Positions 52,586 through 60,313 of a stretch of 64,000 bases of DNA are shown piece after piece. Source of the stretch: Sphingobacteriales bacterium TSM_CSM (lineage in GTDB: Bacteria; Bacteroidota; Bacteroidia; Chitinophagales; UBA2359); the NCBI GenBank assembly GCA_002212725.1, contig MTCR01000143.1:1-64000 (forward strand), in the 5' to 3' direction. The notes under the pieces are model-generated. The model saw only the letters and a program-made list of their open reading frames with translations, did not search any database and had not been told where the DNA came from. How positions within the stretch are numbered: the stretch's first letter is position 1; each line of letters opens with the position of its first letter. Both the position numbers and the translations under genes were made by a program.

Positions 52586-53179
52586 TTACCTTTGCAATTT
52601 GGTTAGCAGTTCTTTGAGTTTTTCCTGTGCTCTTGCCAGCCTCGAAAGCACCGTTCCGAGCGGAATATGGAGCAAATCGGCAGTTTCCTGGGTGGAGTAG
52701 CCCTCTACCAGCCGCAGCAGCACTACGCTTCTGAATTTGGGTTCCAGTTGTTGCAGGGCTTTTTGCACCAATTCGCGGGCTTCGTATTTTTCGGGTGTTT
52801 CATTGGCGTCGGCAATGGGCAATTCATATTCGTCGTCATTATTGTTGTTGTAGCTGTTGGCATTGTATGGTTTAGAAAGTAAGGAAAATACGGGGCGTTT
52901 TTTGCGTTTTTTCAGTTCGTTGAGCGACAGGTTAATGGCAATTCGGGTAAGGTATGTACCTACGGCGGCATCTCCCCTGAAATTATGCAGAGCGCGGTAA
53001 AAGCGCACAAAAGTTTCCTGCCCTACATCTTCTGCTTCGGTGCAATACCCCAACATGCCTATTACCGTTGTAGCCACTCGTTGCCTATACCGCGTTACCA
53101 GCATTTTAAAGGCTTGGTGGTCGCCGTTTCGGGCTTGTTCTACTAACTGCAAATCGGTATGGTGGCTGTGTTCCGTCAT
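52586..53179 (-). CDS. ECF-type RNA polymerase sigma factor
   Basis: 197 residues. Region 2 is clear (HQAFKMLVTRYRQRVATTVI, TEAEDVGQETFVRFYRAL, GTYLTRIAINLSLNELKKRK) and region 4 follows (LEPKFRSVVLLRLVEGYSTQ, LLHIPLGTVLSRLARAQEKL). It would direct RNA polymerase to a small stress regulon. An acidic, Asn-rich linker (NNNNDDEYELPIADANETPE) separates the regions. The two genes downstream are the likely anti-sigma factor and sensor. Confidence 0.93.
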   Translation of the reverse strand: MTEHSHHTDLQLVEQARNGDHQAFKMLVTRYRQRVATTVIGMLGYCTEAEDVGQETFVRFYRALHNFRGDAAVGTYLTRIAINLSLNELKKRKKRPVFSLLSKPYNANSYNNNNDDEYELPIADANETPEKYEARELVQKALQQLEPKFRSVVLLRLVEGYSTQETADLLHIPLGTVLSRLARAQEKLKELLTKLQR

Positions 53180-53251
53180 CGGCCATTGTTTGACAAGGAT
53201 GCTGGACGGGTTATTCCGCCGGGCAGGTAAAAAAGGATAATTTTCCTGTTT

Positions 53252-54661
53252 TTACACGTTGAGGTCAAAGGTTTCGCCCAGTTGCGGAATAGATACGTTT
53301 GAAAAATTGTGATTTTCGAGGGCTGTTTTAAATTTTTTCTGCACCTCATACTCGCCATGTACCAGAAAGAGGCGGTTTAGGCGGTTTCTGTCCTGGTTGT
53401 TCAGAAAATCTATCATTTCTTGTTGGTCGCCGTGTGCGCTAAAGGAGTCCATTTCGGCAATTTTGGCCTTTACCCGGCGTACTTCGCCAAAAATGCGCAC
53501 CGATTTTGCCCCGCTTTTAATTTCGCCGCCCAAGGTATAGGGCGCGCAGTAGCCCACAAAAAGAATGGTGTTTCGGGCGTTTTCTATATTGTGGTAGATA
53601 TGATGTTTTATTCGTCCGGCGTTGGCCATACCCGATGCGCTGATAATAATGGAAGGTTTTCGGTCGTAATTAAGCCGTTTAGAAGCCTCAACGGTGCGCA
53701 CATAGGTAAGTTGGTTAAACCCGAAGGGGTTGGGGTCAACGCGCATGTACTCGGTAATTTGTTTGTCAAAACATTCGGGGTGCATTTGAAAAACGTGGGT
53801 GGCATTGGTGGCCAGCGGGCTGTCAACATAAACGGGTATTTTGGGCAGTTGTCCTTGTTGCTGGAGGGCATCAAGCATATATACAATTTCCTGCGTTTTA
53901 CCCACGCTGAAAGCCGGTATAATTAATTTGCCTTTGTTTTTAATACAGGTTTCGGTAATAATTTGCAGCAGTTTTTCTTTTTCGTTGGGCGGGCTTTCGT
54001 GCAGGCGGTCGCCGTAGGTAGATTCACTAATCAGCACATCGCAGGGCAGCATAGGAATGGGGTCGTGCAAAATGGGGCGGTTTGGTCTGCCAATATCGCC
54101 GGTAAAACCCAGCATAACCGTTTTGTTTTTACCTGTTTTAATGCGCAACATAACACTGGCGCTGCCCAGAATATGGCCGTTGTCGCGCAGCAGCACTTCC
54201 ACATCGGGGTTAATGCGGTGCCAATGTTCGTAGCCAATGCCTACTACCTGCTCAAAACATTTGGTTACATCTTCCGACACATACAGGGGTTCGTTTACCT
54301 CCAGGTCTGAGCGGCCGGGCTGCTGGTTTGTAAATTCAACATCGCGCTCTTGTATAAGGGCGCTGTCCATGAGCATAATGGCGGCAAGGTCGCGGGTGGC
54401 ATGGGTGCAAATAATTTCGCCCTCGTATCCGTCCCGGGTAAGCATGGGCAGGCGGCCGCTGTGGTCAATATGTGCGTGCGATAGAATAACGCAGTTAATT
54501 TCGGCGGGGTTAAAAGGCCATTGGCGGTTAAAGTTGGCAAAAGCCTCCTCGTTTCCTTGGTACAACCCGCAATCGAGCAATATTTTATAACCGTTGTCTA
54601 AGGTAAGTAAATGCGAACTGCCGGTAACCTCGCGCGCTGCACCACAAAATTGAATGGTCAT
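53252..54661 (-). CDS. Beta-CASP MBL-fold RNA metallo-hydrolase
   Basis: 469 residues. The metallo-beta-lactamase motif HxHxDH is SHAHIDHSG (62-67); GATREVTGS-type start (here FCGAAREVTGSSHLL), LGFTGDIGRPN and SFSAHGDQQEM follow, with beta-CASP motifs (VYVDSPLATNAT, IIISASGMANAGRI, LFVGYCAPYTLGG). This layout is that of CPSF73-like exonucleases/endonucleases that cut RNA with two zinc ions. The exact target is not known. The sigma gene stops upstream are 72 nt away, likely separate. Confidence 0.92.
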   Translation of the reverse strand: MTIQFCGAAREVTGSSHLLTLDNGYKILLDCGLYQGNEEAFANFNRQWPFNPAEINCVILSHAHIDHSGRLPMLTRDGYEGEIICTHATRDLAAIMLMDSALIQERDVEFTNQQPGRSDLEVNEPLYVSEDVTKCFEQVVGIGYEHWHRINPDVEVLLRDNGHILGSASVMLRIKTGKNKTVMLGFTGDIGRPNRPILHDPIPMLPCDVLISESTYGDRLHESPPNEKEKLLQIITETCIKNKGKLIIPAFSVGKTQEIVYMLDALQQQGQLPKIPVYVDSPLATNATHVFQMHPECFDKQITEYMRVDPNPFGFNQLTYVRTVEASKRLNYDRKPSIIISASGMANAGRIKHHIYHNIENARNTILFVGYCAPYTLGGEIKSGAKSVRIFGEVRRVKAKIAEMDSFSAHGDQQEMIDFLNNQDRNRLNRLFLVHGEYEVQKKFKTALENHNFSNVSIPQLGETFDLNV

Positions 54662-55042
54662 GCCTTTTAAAATTTTAAGCAGGGTAAATGAACAATGCGC
54701 AAATATAAACTAAAACCCAATGACAAAGTGCCCTGCATAAAAAAAAGGCATCTCAAAGCAGGCGATTGTTGCTGATAAATCTAACCCGCCCCGCCGCCCG
54801 CGCAAGGCTGTGCCTCGTGAATAGCATAACAGCAAAGGCTTTGCCTTTCAAAAGCTTGCAGTAATGGTCGTAAAGCAATTTTTCACCCCACAAAAACACA
54901 AAAAACCTGATAACAATATTTAGGAAAAACAACCTTTCCTCACCTATGGCAGTACTGCCATTTTACTTCTTGCCACAACAACTCCCCTGTTGTTAAAACA
55001 TTGGATGTTTGCCAAACATCCAATGTTTGTGCTCAATAAATA
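54662..55042. other. Intergenic region with a short perfect hairpin
   Basis: About 380 bp, no gene seen. A perfect 15-bp hairpin (AAACATTGGATGTTT at 54996-55010, GCC loop, return arm 55014-55028) is present without a T-tract. Confidence 0.5.
54996..55028. repeat. Perfect 15-bp-stem hairpin
   Basis: Arms 54996-55010 and 55014-55028 with a 3-nt loop GCC. It is close to the 3' end of the decayed T9SS fragment (stop at 55045-55043) and might be its former terminator, but no T-run follows. Confidence 0.6.
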
Positions 55043-55295
55043 CTACCGCACCACCGCCACCTTGCCCCGCGCCAATACCATGCCGCCACCGTTGTTGCCG
55101 TTGTCGGAGTCCCCTCCGACAATACATAAAAATAGATGCCCGCCGGCAGGTGCGCCACCGATAGGGTATGGGTTGCAGAACTTGCGTTTGTTGAGCCTGC
55201 CGCGTTTGTTGAGCCTGTCGAAACAAGCGGGGTTTGCAATACCAACTGACCGGCGGGGGGGGAAAGGGAAAAAACTTTCCCCTTTGCCCCACCGA
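55043..55295 (-). pseudogene. Remnant of a T9SS C-terminal sorting domain, frame-disrupted
   Basis: Minus strand reads QLVLQTPLVSTG..., then THTLSVAHLPAGIYFYVLSEG, the typical late part of a T9SS tail. At a G-run (55114-55111) the frame must change by one base to read DSDNGNN...MVLARGKVAVVR and stop at 55045-55043, the typical end. Without it the frame runs on to 55033 with a Trp/Arg-rich junk end. A tandem 18-nt repeat (units starting GGCTCAACAAACGC) lies within. No upstream body of the gene is visible, so it is a fragment or the join of a deletion. A TTGTCGGAG/CTCCGACAA hairpin covers the frame-change site. Confidence 0.6.
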
Positions 55296-55571
55296 GTAAT
55301 CGGGACAAGCCCCCTCGGTGAGCTACGGTGTACGCATTATTTTCACAAAAAGGATTGACAAATGTAAATAATATTTGTGCAATCATTTTTTTAGTAATTT
55401 TGTTGCTAACCAAACAGCAGACTAATGCTGCAAGCCACTGCAAGCTGCTATCCTATCTGTTTTCAAGCCTAAAGCCTGCCCTATACACCCCCAAATATCC
55501 CTTTTTACATTTTTTTACACAAAAAAACACTAAAAGTGGCACATGAATTTGGTTTTATACAACAAAACACC
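55296..55571. other. Spacer before rplU
   Basis: AT-rich spacer without coding signal; it ends in the rplU promoter. Confidence 0.4.
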
Positions 55572-55579
55572 TACCTTTG
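55548..55579 (+). promoter_or_regulatory. Bacteroidota-type promoter for rplU-rpmA
   Basis: TTTG (55548-55551), 20 nt, then TACCTTTG (55572-55579). This is an exact match to the Bacteroidota -33/-7 consensus. The ATG of rplU is 24 nt downstream of the -7 box. Confidence 0.75.
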
Positions 55580-55603
55580 CACACCTAAAAAATTTTGACA
55601 CCA

Positions 55604-55912
55604 ATGTACGCAATAGTAGAAATAGCAGGCCAGCAATTTAAAGTAGAAGCAGGCAAAGAAATATTTGTACACCGTTTAGATGCCACCCCCGGCGCATCGG
55701 TTACGTTTGATAAGGTATTGCTTGCCGATGATAACGGCGCGGTAGAAGTAGGAAAACCTACTGTTGATGGCCGCAGCGTATCGGCAACAGTATTAGAGCA
55801 TGTGCAGGGCGATAAGGTAATTGTGTTTAAAAAGAAACGCCGCAAAGGTTACCGCGTTAAAAACGGACACCGCCAGCAGTTTACCAAAATCAAAATTGAC
55901 AGCATTGCCTAA
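55604..55912 (+). CDS. rplU: 50S ribosomal protein L21
   Basis: 102 residues from ATG at 55604 ([19 protein letters not shown]); an in-frame TTG at 55595 is not needed. The L21 signature is clear at the end ([29 protein letters not shown]). It binds 23S rRNA in the large subunit. It is followed after 60 nt by rpmA in the order usual for bacteria. Confidence 0.97.
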   Translation: MYAIVEIAGQQFKVEAGKEIFVHRLDATPGASVTFDKVLLADDNGAVEVGKPTVDGRSVSATVLEHVQGDKVIVFKKKRRKGYRVKNGHRQQFTKIKIDSIA

Positions 55913-55972
55913 GTTTACCCTTTAAGGCAGCAAGCGTAAAATTATATTTAGCATTTGTAAAAATTTACCATC

Positions 55973-56236
55973 ATGGCACATAAAAAAGGGCAAGGTAGTT
56001 CAAAAAACGGCCGCGATTCCAAAAGTAAGCGGTTAGGCGTAAAATTGTACGGCGGGCAGGTTGCCAGACCGGGTAATATTATTGTGCGCCAGCGCGGCAC
56101 CCAATTTCACCCCGGTAAAGGCGTAGATATTGGCAAAGACCATACTATTTTTGCCGTTACCGACGGCATTATTAAGTTTGCCACCAAACGCGACAACCGC
56201 ACCTACATTAGCGTAGAACCTGTGGCAGAGGCTTAG
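55973..56236 (+). CDS. rpmA: 50S ribosomal protein L27
   Basis: 87 residues. [24 protein letters not shown] is the L27 N-terminus that reaches the peptidyl-transferase centre; it starts directly at Ala-His-Lys-Lys without the cleaved extension of Firmicutes. [15 protein letters not shown] and [12 protein letters not shown] follow. Cotranscribed with rplU; terminator at 56266-56304. Confidence 0.98.
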   Translation: MAHKKGQGSSKNGRDSKSKRLGVKLYGGQVARPGNIIVRQRGTQFHPGKGVDIGKDHTIFAVTDGIIKFATKRDNRTYISVEPVAEA

Positions 56237-56265
56237 TTATTAACCCGCTTGGTTCTTTGTTTTCG

Positions 56266-56304
56266 CAACCCTTTCTGCATACCGGCAGAAAGGGTTGTTT
56301 GTTT
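56266..56304 (+). terminator. Intrinsic terminator of rplU-rpmA
   Basis: A 13-bp perfect stem CAACCCTTTCTGC/GCAGAAAGGGTTG (56266-56278, 56285-56297), 6-nt loop, then TTTGTTT. Confidence 0.85.
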
Positions 56305-56380
56305 ATACAAACAAGGGGTTGCCTTATTTAAAACAGGTGTATCGGGGTATTATTTTGTGTATTGGAGCCAATGCCATGTG

Positions 56381-57868
56381 TTAATCATATATTAGTCCAA
56401 AGGAAATAAAAAGCCCGCCCTTTCTGTCGTAGCGGTTAATGGAATATTCGAGGCTGAAAACTTTGTCGTAGAGGGTAAAAATATCAAAACCAATGCCTGT
56501 ACTGGCCAGCCACGCATTGTTAAGGGGGTTTTGAGGGTAATAGAAGTTGTCTTTTACATAAGCAGTTTCGGCATAGGTTTTAAGATAAACGGCAAAAGGA
56601 ATGGTTCTGAACTGGGTTAGCCTTTTAAACAGCGGGTTAATGAGTTTCAGTTTCAGCACTTCATATTTAAGGGCAGTACGCAGCATGGCGTAATGTTGCC
56701 CGTCAATGATGTAATACTCATAGCCGCGCAGGTTGTTGCCGCCAAATCCGAGTCCTTCCTGGTTAAAGTAGGGCTGTTGGGTTGGAAAGGATGTTTTAGC
56801 CCGAATGCTTGCCATGCCAAACCAATGCTTGCCAAACGGCTGATAGTGGGTAAATTTTGCGGCAACCCAAAGTTGGTTAATATCGCGGGTTTCGCCCCAG
56901 CCCGATTTTGCTGCCTGCAGCCAGAGGTAGTAGCCTTTAAGCGGATAGGCGGCAATATCGCGGTGGTCTTCGGTAAATTCATACCTGGCCTGCAAAAACT
57001 GCTGCCGGGTTTTTCCGTTCATAAAATAGTTGGGGTTAAGCTGTGCCAGCGTATCGGCAATGGTGTTGTAAAACCACGTAAGGTTAAGATAATGCGAGGT
57101 TCTTATGTTTGGTCGGCGGGTAAGCCCTATGCCGGCCTTAAACCTCATGCGCAGTATTTGCTCTTCATCTCTGTAAAATTGTTGTTTGTTGTTGAGGGTA
57201 AGGTATTGCACCTCGCGGTTGGTAATGTAAGAAATAAAGGGGTTAATGCCTGTTTTTCGCTGCCGGTCAATAAACGGAATAAGGTAGCTGAGTTCTACTT
57301 TTCGGGTAAAACCCAGTTGCACCAGCATTTTAAGCAATTCTTTGCGCCCCCGGAAATTATCATGCACAAATAAAAATCCATATTCGGTTCTTTTCAGGCT
57401 GCGCTTGTGGGTTACCCACCACTCGTTAAAATTGCGGTCGGCCAGTTCAAAAATAGGCGCCGGTAAAATGTACCAGCGTTCTTCAACTTCAATGGTAAAA
57501 GTTACCAGATTGCTGTGCTGTTCGCTTATTTTTATGGTAACATCATTAAACAGGCGGGTGTTGTAAATTTGGTTGCGGTTTCGCTCCAGCACGGTTTCAA
57601 GGGTAGCCATGGGCAGGGTATCGCCGGGCGCAAAATCCATTTCGCGCAGTATAATGGGTTTTTTGGTGAGTTTGTTGCCCTTTACCACCACATTTGCCAC
57701 TACTACATAACTGACGGCATCAGGTGCTGCAATGGTGACAGTATCTGGGTCGGTTAGTGTTTGAATTTCCGGTTCTGTTGCCTGCCCTGTTGCTGTCTGG
57801 CAACAACAAACAATGCCCGAAAAACAAGCCAGAAAAAGCAGCAGTTGAGGCACAAATTTACCTACCAT
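56381..57868 (-). CDS. BamA/TamA-like outer membrane protein (POTRA plus barrel)
   Basis: About 495 residues from MVGKFVPQLLLFLACFSG at 57868; the longer frame from 57934 adds 22 residues before the signal. A POTRA domain follows (VVVKGNKLTKKPIILREMDF, LERNRNQIYNTRLFNDVTIK, FTIEVEERWYILPAPIFE), then a barrel with YGFLFVHDNFRGRKELLKML, the R-G-[YF] element (GGNNLRGYEYYIIDGQHYAM) and a C-terminal GLIYD strand. One POTRA and a short barrel suggest a TamA-like or surface-antigen protein, not BamA itself. It may help assemble outer-membrane proteins or lipids. Confidence 0.82.
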   Translation of the reverse strand: MVGKFVPQLLLFLACFSGIVCCCQTATGQATEPEIQTLTDPDTVTIAAPDAVSYVVVANVVVKGNKLTKKPIILREMDFAPGDTLPMATLETVLERNRNQIYNTRLFNDVTIKISEQHSNLVTFTIEVEERWYILPAPIFELADRNFNEWWVTHKRSLKRTEYGFLFVHDNFRGRKELLKMLVQLGFTRKVELSYLIPFIDRQRKTGINPFISYITNREVQYLTLNNKQQFYRDEEQILRMRFKAGIGLTRRPNIRTSHYLNLTWFYNTIADTLAQLNPNYFMNGKTRQQFLQARYEFTEDHRDIAAYPLKGYYLWLQAAKSGWGETRDINQLWVAAKFTHYQPFGKHWFGMASIRAKTSFPTQQPYFNQEGLGFGGNNLRGYEYYIIDGQHYAMLRTALKYEVLKLKLINPLFKRLTQFRTIPFAVYLKTYAETAYVKDNFYYPQNPLNNAWLASTGIGFDIFTLYDKVFSLEYSINRYDRKGGLFISFGLIYD

Positions 57869-57952
57869 TGACCAATATACCCATTTACCGCCTCTGCCGT
57901 TGTTGAATTTGCTACCTGCCCGTTCCTGTTGCATCGGGCAAAAGCAGGGGCT

Positions 57953-58615
57953 TTAAATATTAAGGTAGTTCATCAGTTCATCGAGGCGCTCTTTAATGTC
58001 CTCTACGTAGTCGTTTTCCTGGAAGGAAGCCGTTACTTCGTAGTTATAGCGTTCAAAGGTAGCAATTATTGCGTTAAGGTCGGTAATATTAACTTTTATG
58101 GTTACTTCCAGCATTTCGGTATCGGGGTGGGTGGTAACGTACATGCTCAATACCCTTGCATTGTTGGTTTCAATAATTTGGGCAATTTGGGTAAGGCTGT
58201 AACTATAGGCGGGCATTTCCAGAATAATGATGCCGCCGGGTTCCTGTGCGGCGTTCATTTGCCCGAAGTATTCCAGCAGGTTTTCTAAGGTAATAAGTCC
58301 AAGGTAAGCGCGCTCATCGTCCAGCACGGCAATAGCGGTAAGGTGCTGCTCGTTCATTATCTTCAGCACTTCGTAAATATGGGCGCCTTGCAGTACAAAA
58401 GCGCTGTTATCTTCAAACGGGTAATCTTTAAGGGTTATACCCGGGTTGTTGTTGTCGAGCAGTTGGTTCTCCGATACCATTCCTTCATAACGGGTTCCGT
58501 TAACCACCGGCAGGTGTTGCAGGTGGAAGGTGTTCATCCACATAAGGGCTTTTCCGCAGGTATCGGTTGTTTTAAGCGGCGGAATGTTGTTTTTTATGAG
58601 GTTTCGGGCAATCAT
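57953..58615 (-). CDS. Tandem CBS-domain protein (AcuB-like)
   Basis: 220 residues. Two CBS domains (MIARNLIKNNIPPLKTTDTC, FHLQHLPVVNGTRYEGMVSE; VLQGAHIYEVLKIMNEQHLT, AIAVLDDERAYLGLITLENL) and an ACT-like C-terminal part (GIIILEMPAYSYSLTQIAQI). CBS pairs sense adenine nucleotides. Its ATG overlaps the stop of the hydrolase gene (ATGA at 58615-58612), so translation is coupled. Confidence 0.85.
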   Translation of the reverse strand: MIARNLIKNNIPPLKTTDTCGKALMWMNTFHLQHLPVVNGTRYEGMVSENQLLDNNNPGITLKDYPFEDNSAFVLQGAHIYEVLKIMNEQHLTAIAVLDDERAYLGLITLENLLEYFGQMNAAQEPGGIIILEMPAYSYSLTQIAQIIETNNARVLSMYVTTHPDTEMLEVTIKVNITDLNAIIATFERYNYEVTASFQENDYVEDIKERLDELMNYLNI

Positions 58616-59394
58616 ATGGTTAAGTTAATGGTATTTACGGCATTTTTTATCAAAAATTGCTCCAAAATGCGGTTAAATTGTGCGGGTTGCTCCATCATGG
58701 GTGCGTGCCCGCACTCGTCAATAAAATAAAGTTCGGAGTTGGGTATTAAACCGGCAAATTCATTTGCCACTTCGGGAGGGGTAATACGGTCTTGTTTTCC
58801 CCAGATAAGCAGGGCCGGAACGTTAATTTTGGGCAAATGGTTACCCATGTTGTTTCTGATGGCCGATTTTGCCACCGATACTACCCGAAGCGCTTTTTCG
58901 CGATTGGTTACAATGCTGTACACTTCATCTACCAGTTCTTTGGTAGCGGTTTCGGGTTTGTAAAAAGTATATTCGGTTTTTTGTTTTATAAATTCGTAGT
59001 TACCTCTTTTCGGAAAACTGTCGCCCATAGTGTTTTCATACAACCCCGAACTTCCGGTAAGAATGAGGGTATGCACTTTATGCATGTTTTGCAGGGTGTA
59101 AAGCAGGGCTATATGCCCGCCCAATGAGTTGCCCAACGCGTTTATGGTGTTGTAATTTTTGTAGTTTACAAAATCTTCAATATGGTGGGTAAGGTTGGCC
59201 AGGTTTACCTTTAGCAGCGGCAGTTCATAAATGGGCAACATGGGTATTACTACTTTGTAATCTTGCTTAAAGTAGTTTACCAAATCGGTAAAATTGCTCA
59301 ATGCACCAAAAAGCCCGTGCAGCAACAGCAGCACTTCGCCCTCGCCTTCTTCTATATAATGAAATTTGCCTTCGTGATGTACGTGAAAATTCAT
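58612..59394 (-). CDS. Alpha/beta hydrolase
   Basis: 260 residues. Alpha/beta-hydrolase features: LLLLHGLFGALSNF (oxyanion loop), nucleophile Ser90 in GNSLGG, LIWGKQDRITPPEV (acid) and DECGHAPMMEQP (His). No signal. The substrate is not known; relatives include haloperoxidase- and MhpC-type enzymes. It is the first gene of a pair with the CBS protein. Confidence 0.88.
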   Translation of the reverse strand: MNFHVHHEGKFHYIEEGEGEVLLLLHGLFGALSNFTDLVNYFKQDYKVVIPMLPIYELPLLKVNLANLTHHIEDFVNYKNYNTINALGNSLGGHIALLYTLQNMHKVHTLILTGSSGLYENTMGDSFPKRGNYEFIKQKTEYTFYKPETATKELVDEVYSIVTNREKALRVVSVAKSAIRNNMGNHLPKINVPALLIWGKQDRITPPEVANEFAGLIPNSELYFIDECGHAPMMEQPAQFNRILEQFLIKNAVNTINLTI

Positions 59395-59580
59395 GGTTTA
59401 TAATTTATTGTGGTTGGAGTAAAAAATGAACAGAAACAAGGGTTGCAATGTAAACAATATATTGGTTTGTATGTGCTTTGGAACGTTTTTTTTGGCTTTT
59501 TTTAATTGTACATGACGTTTTTGCAGGCTTAATAGTTGCCGGTGCGCGCAAAAGGGAACCGCAGCATAGCCAACCATTGG

Positions 59581-60162
59581 TTAATTAGACATAAGTTGCA
59601 GGCAATTGTTTAATATTTGCAACCCATGTTGGGTAAGCACCGATTCGGGGTGGAACTGCAACCCGAAAATTGGCAGGTGCGGGTGCGCCAGGGCCATTAC
59701 CTCGCCCTGCGGGGTACATGCGGTTACTTCTAAAGGTGTTTGCCCTAACTGCTGCAATACCAGCGAATGATACCGCATTACCGCTGTTTGTTGCGGTATA
59801 TTGCGAAACATGAGATGCCCGTTGTGCAACAAAGGAGAGAGATACCCATGCACCGGTTGCACCGCGCGCACTAATTTTGCCCCGAAAAACTGCCCTATTG
59901 CCTGATGCCCTAAGCAAATGCCCAACAGCGGTGTGCGGTTATGAAAATACTTTACCACCTGCGGGGTAATGCCGGCTTTTTCGGGCGTTTCGGGCCCGGG
60001 CGAAATAACTATGCCGGCAGGTTGCAGTGCTTCAATGCCGGCAATGGTCACGGCATCGTTTCTTATTACCCGGCACTCTTGCCCAAGTTGGGCAAAATAA
60101 TCGAGCAGGTTGTAGGTAAATGAGTCGTAATTGTCAATAATGAGCAGCAACGGGCAGGGCAA
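59581..60162 (-). CDS. trpG: Anthranilate/aminodeoxychorismate synthase glutamine amidotransferase subunit
   Basis: 193 residues, a class-I glutaminase. The triad is Cys83 (GICLGHQAIG) with His171 and Glu173 (LQFHPESVLT); IIDNYDSFTYNLLDYFAQLG and ISPGPETPEKAG are hallmarks of TrpG/PabA. It passes ammonia to TrpE or PabB for tryptophan or folate synthesis. The partner is not next to it, so the two roles (trpG and pabA) cannot be told apart; one protein often serves both. Confidence 0.92.
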   Translation of the reverse strand: MPCPLLLIIDNYDSFTYNLLDYFAQLGQECRVIRNDAVTIAGIEALQPAGIVISPGPETPEKAGITPQVVKYFHNRTPLLGICLGHQAIGQFFGAKLVRAVQPVHGYLSPLLHNGHLMFRNIPQQTAVMRYHSLVLQQLGQTPLEVTACTPQGEVMALAHPHLPIFGLQFHPESVLTQHGLQILNNCLQLMSN

Positions 60163-60227
60163 TAATTATACTACACTATCTTTTGCCATGTTAAACACAG
60201 CACAGGGCTTTTTGGTTGCAATGGCAC

Positions 60228-60275
60228 TAAAAAAAGAAAGGCAACCTCTCCTGCCTGCACAGAAAGGTTGCCTTT
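60228..60275 (-). terminator. Intrinsic terminator of the dockerin/cohesin T9SS gene
   Basis: An 11-bp inverted repeat AAAGGCAACCT/AGGTTGCCTTT (60237-60247, 60265-60275); on the minus strand a T-run follows (60235-60229). Confidence 0.8.
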
Positions 60276-60313
60276 GTATGTATTGCTTATTGCGGCAAAC
60301 TGCCGCGTGTGCG

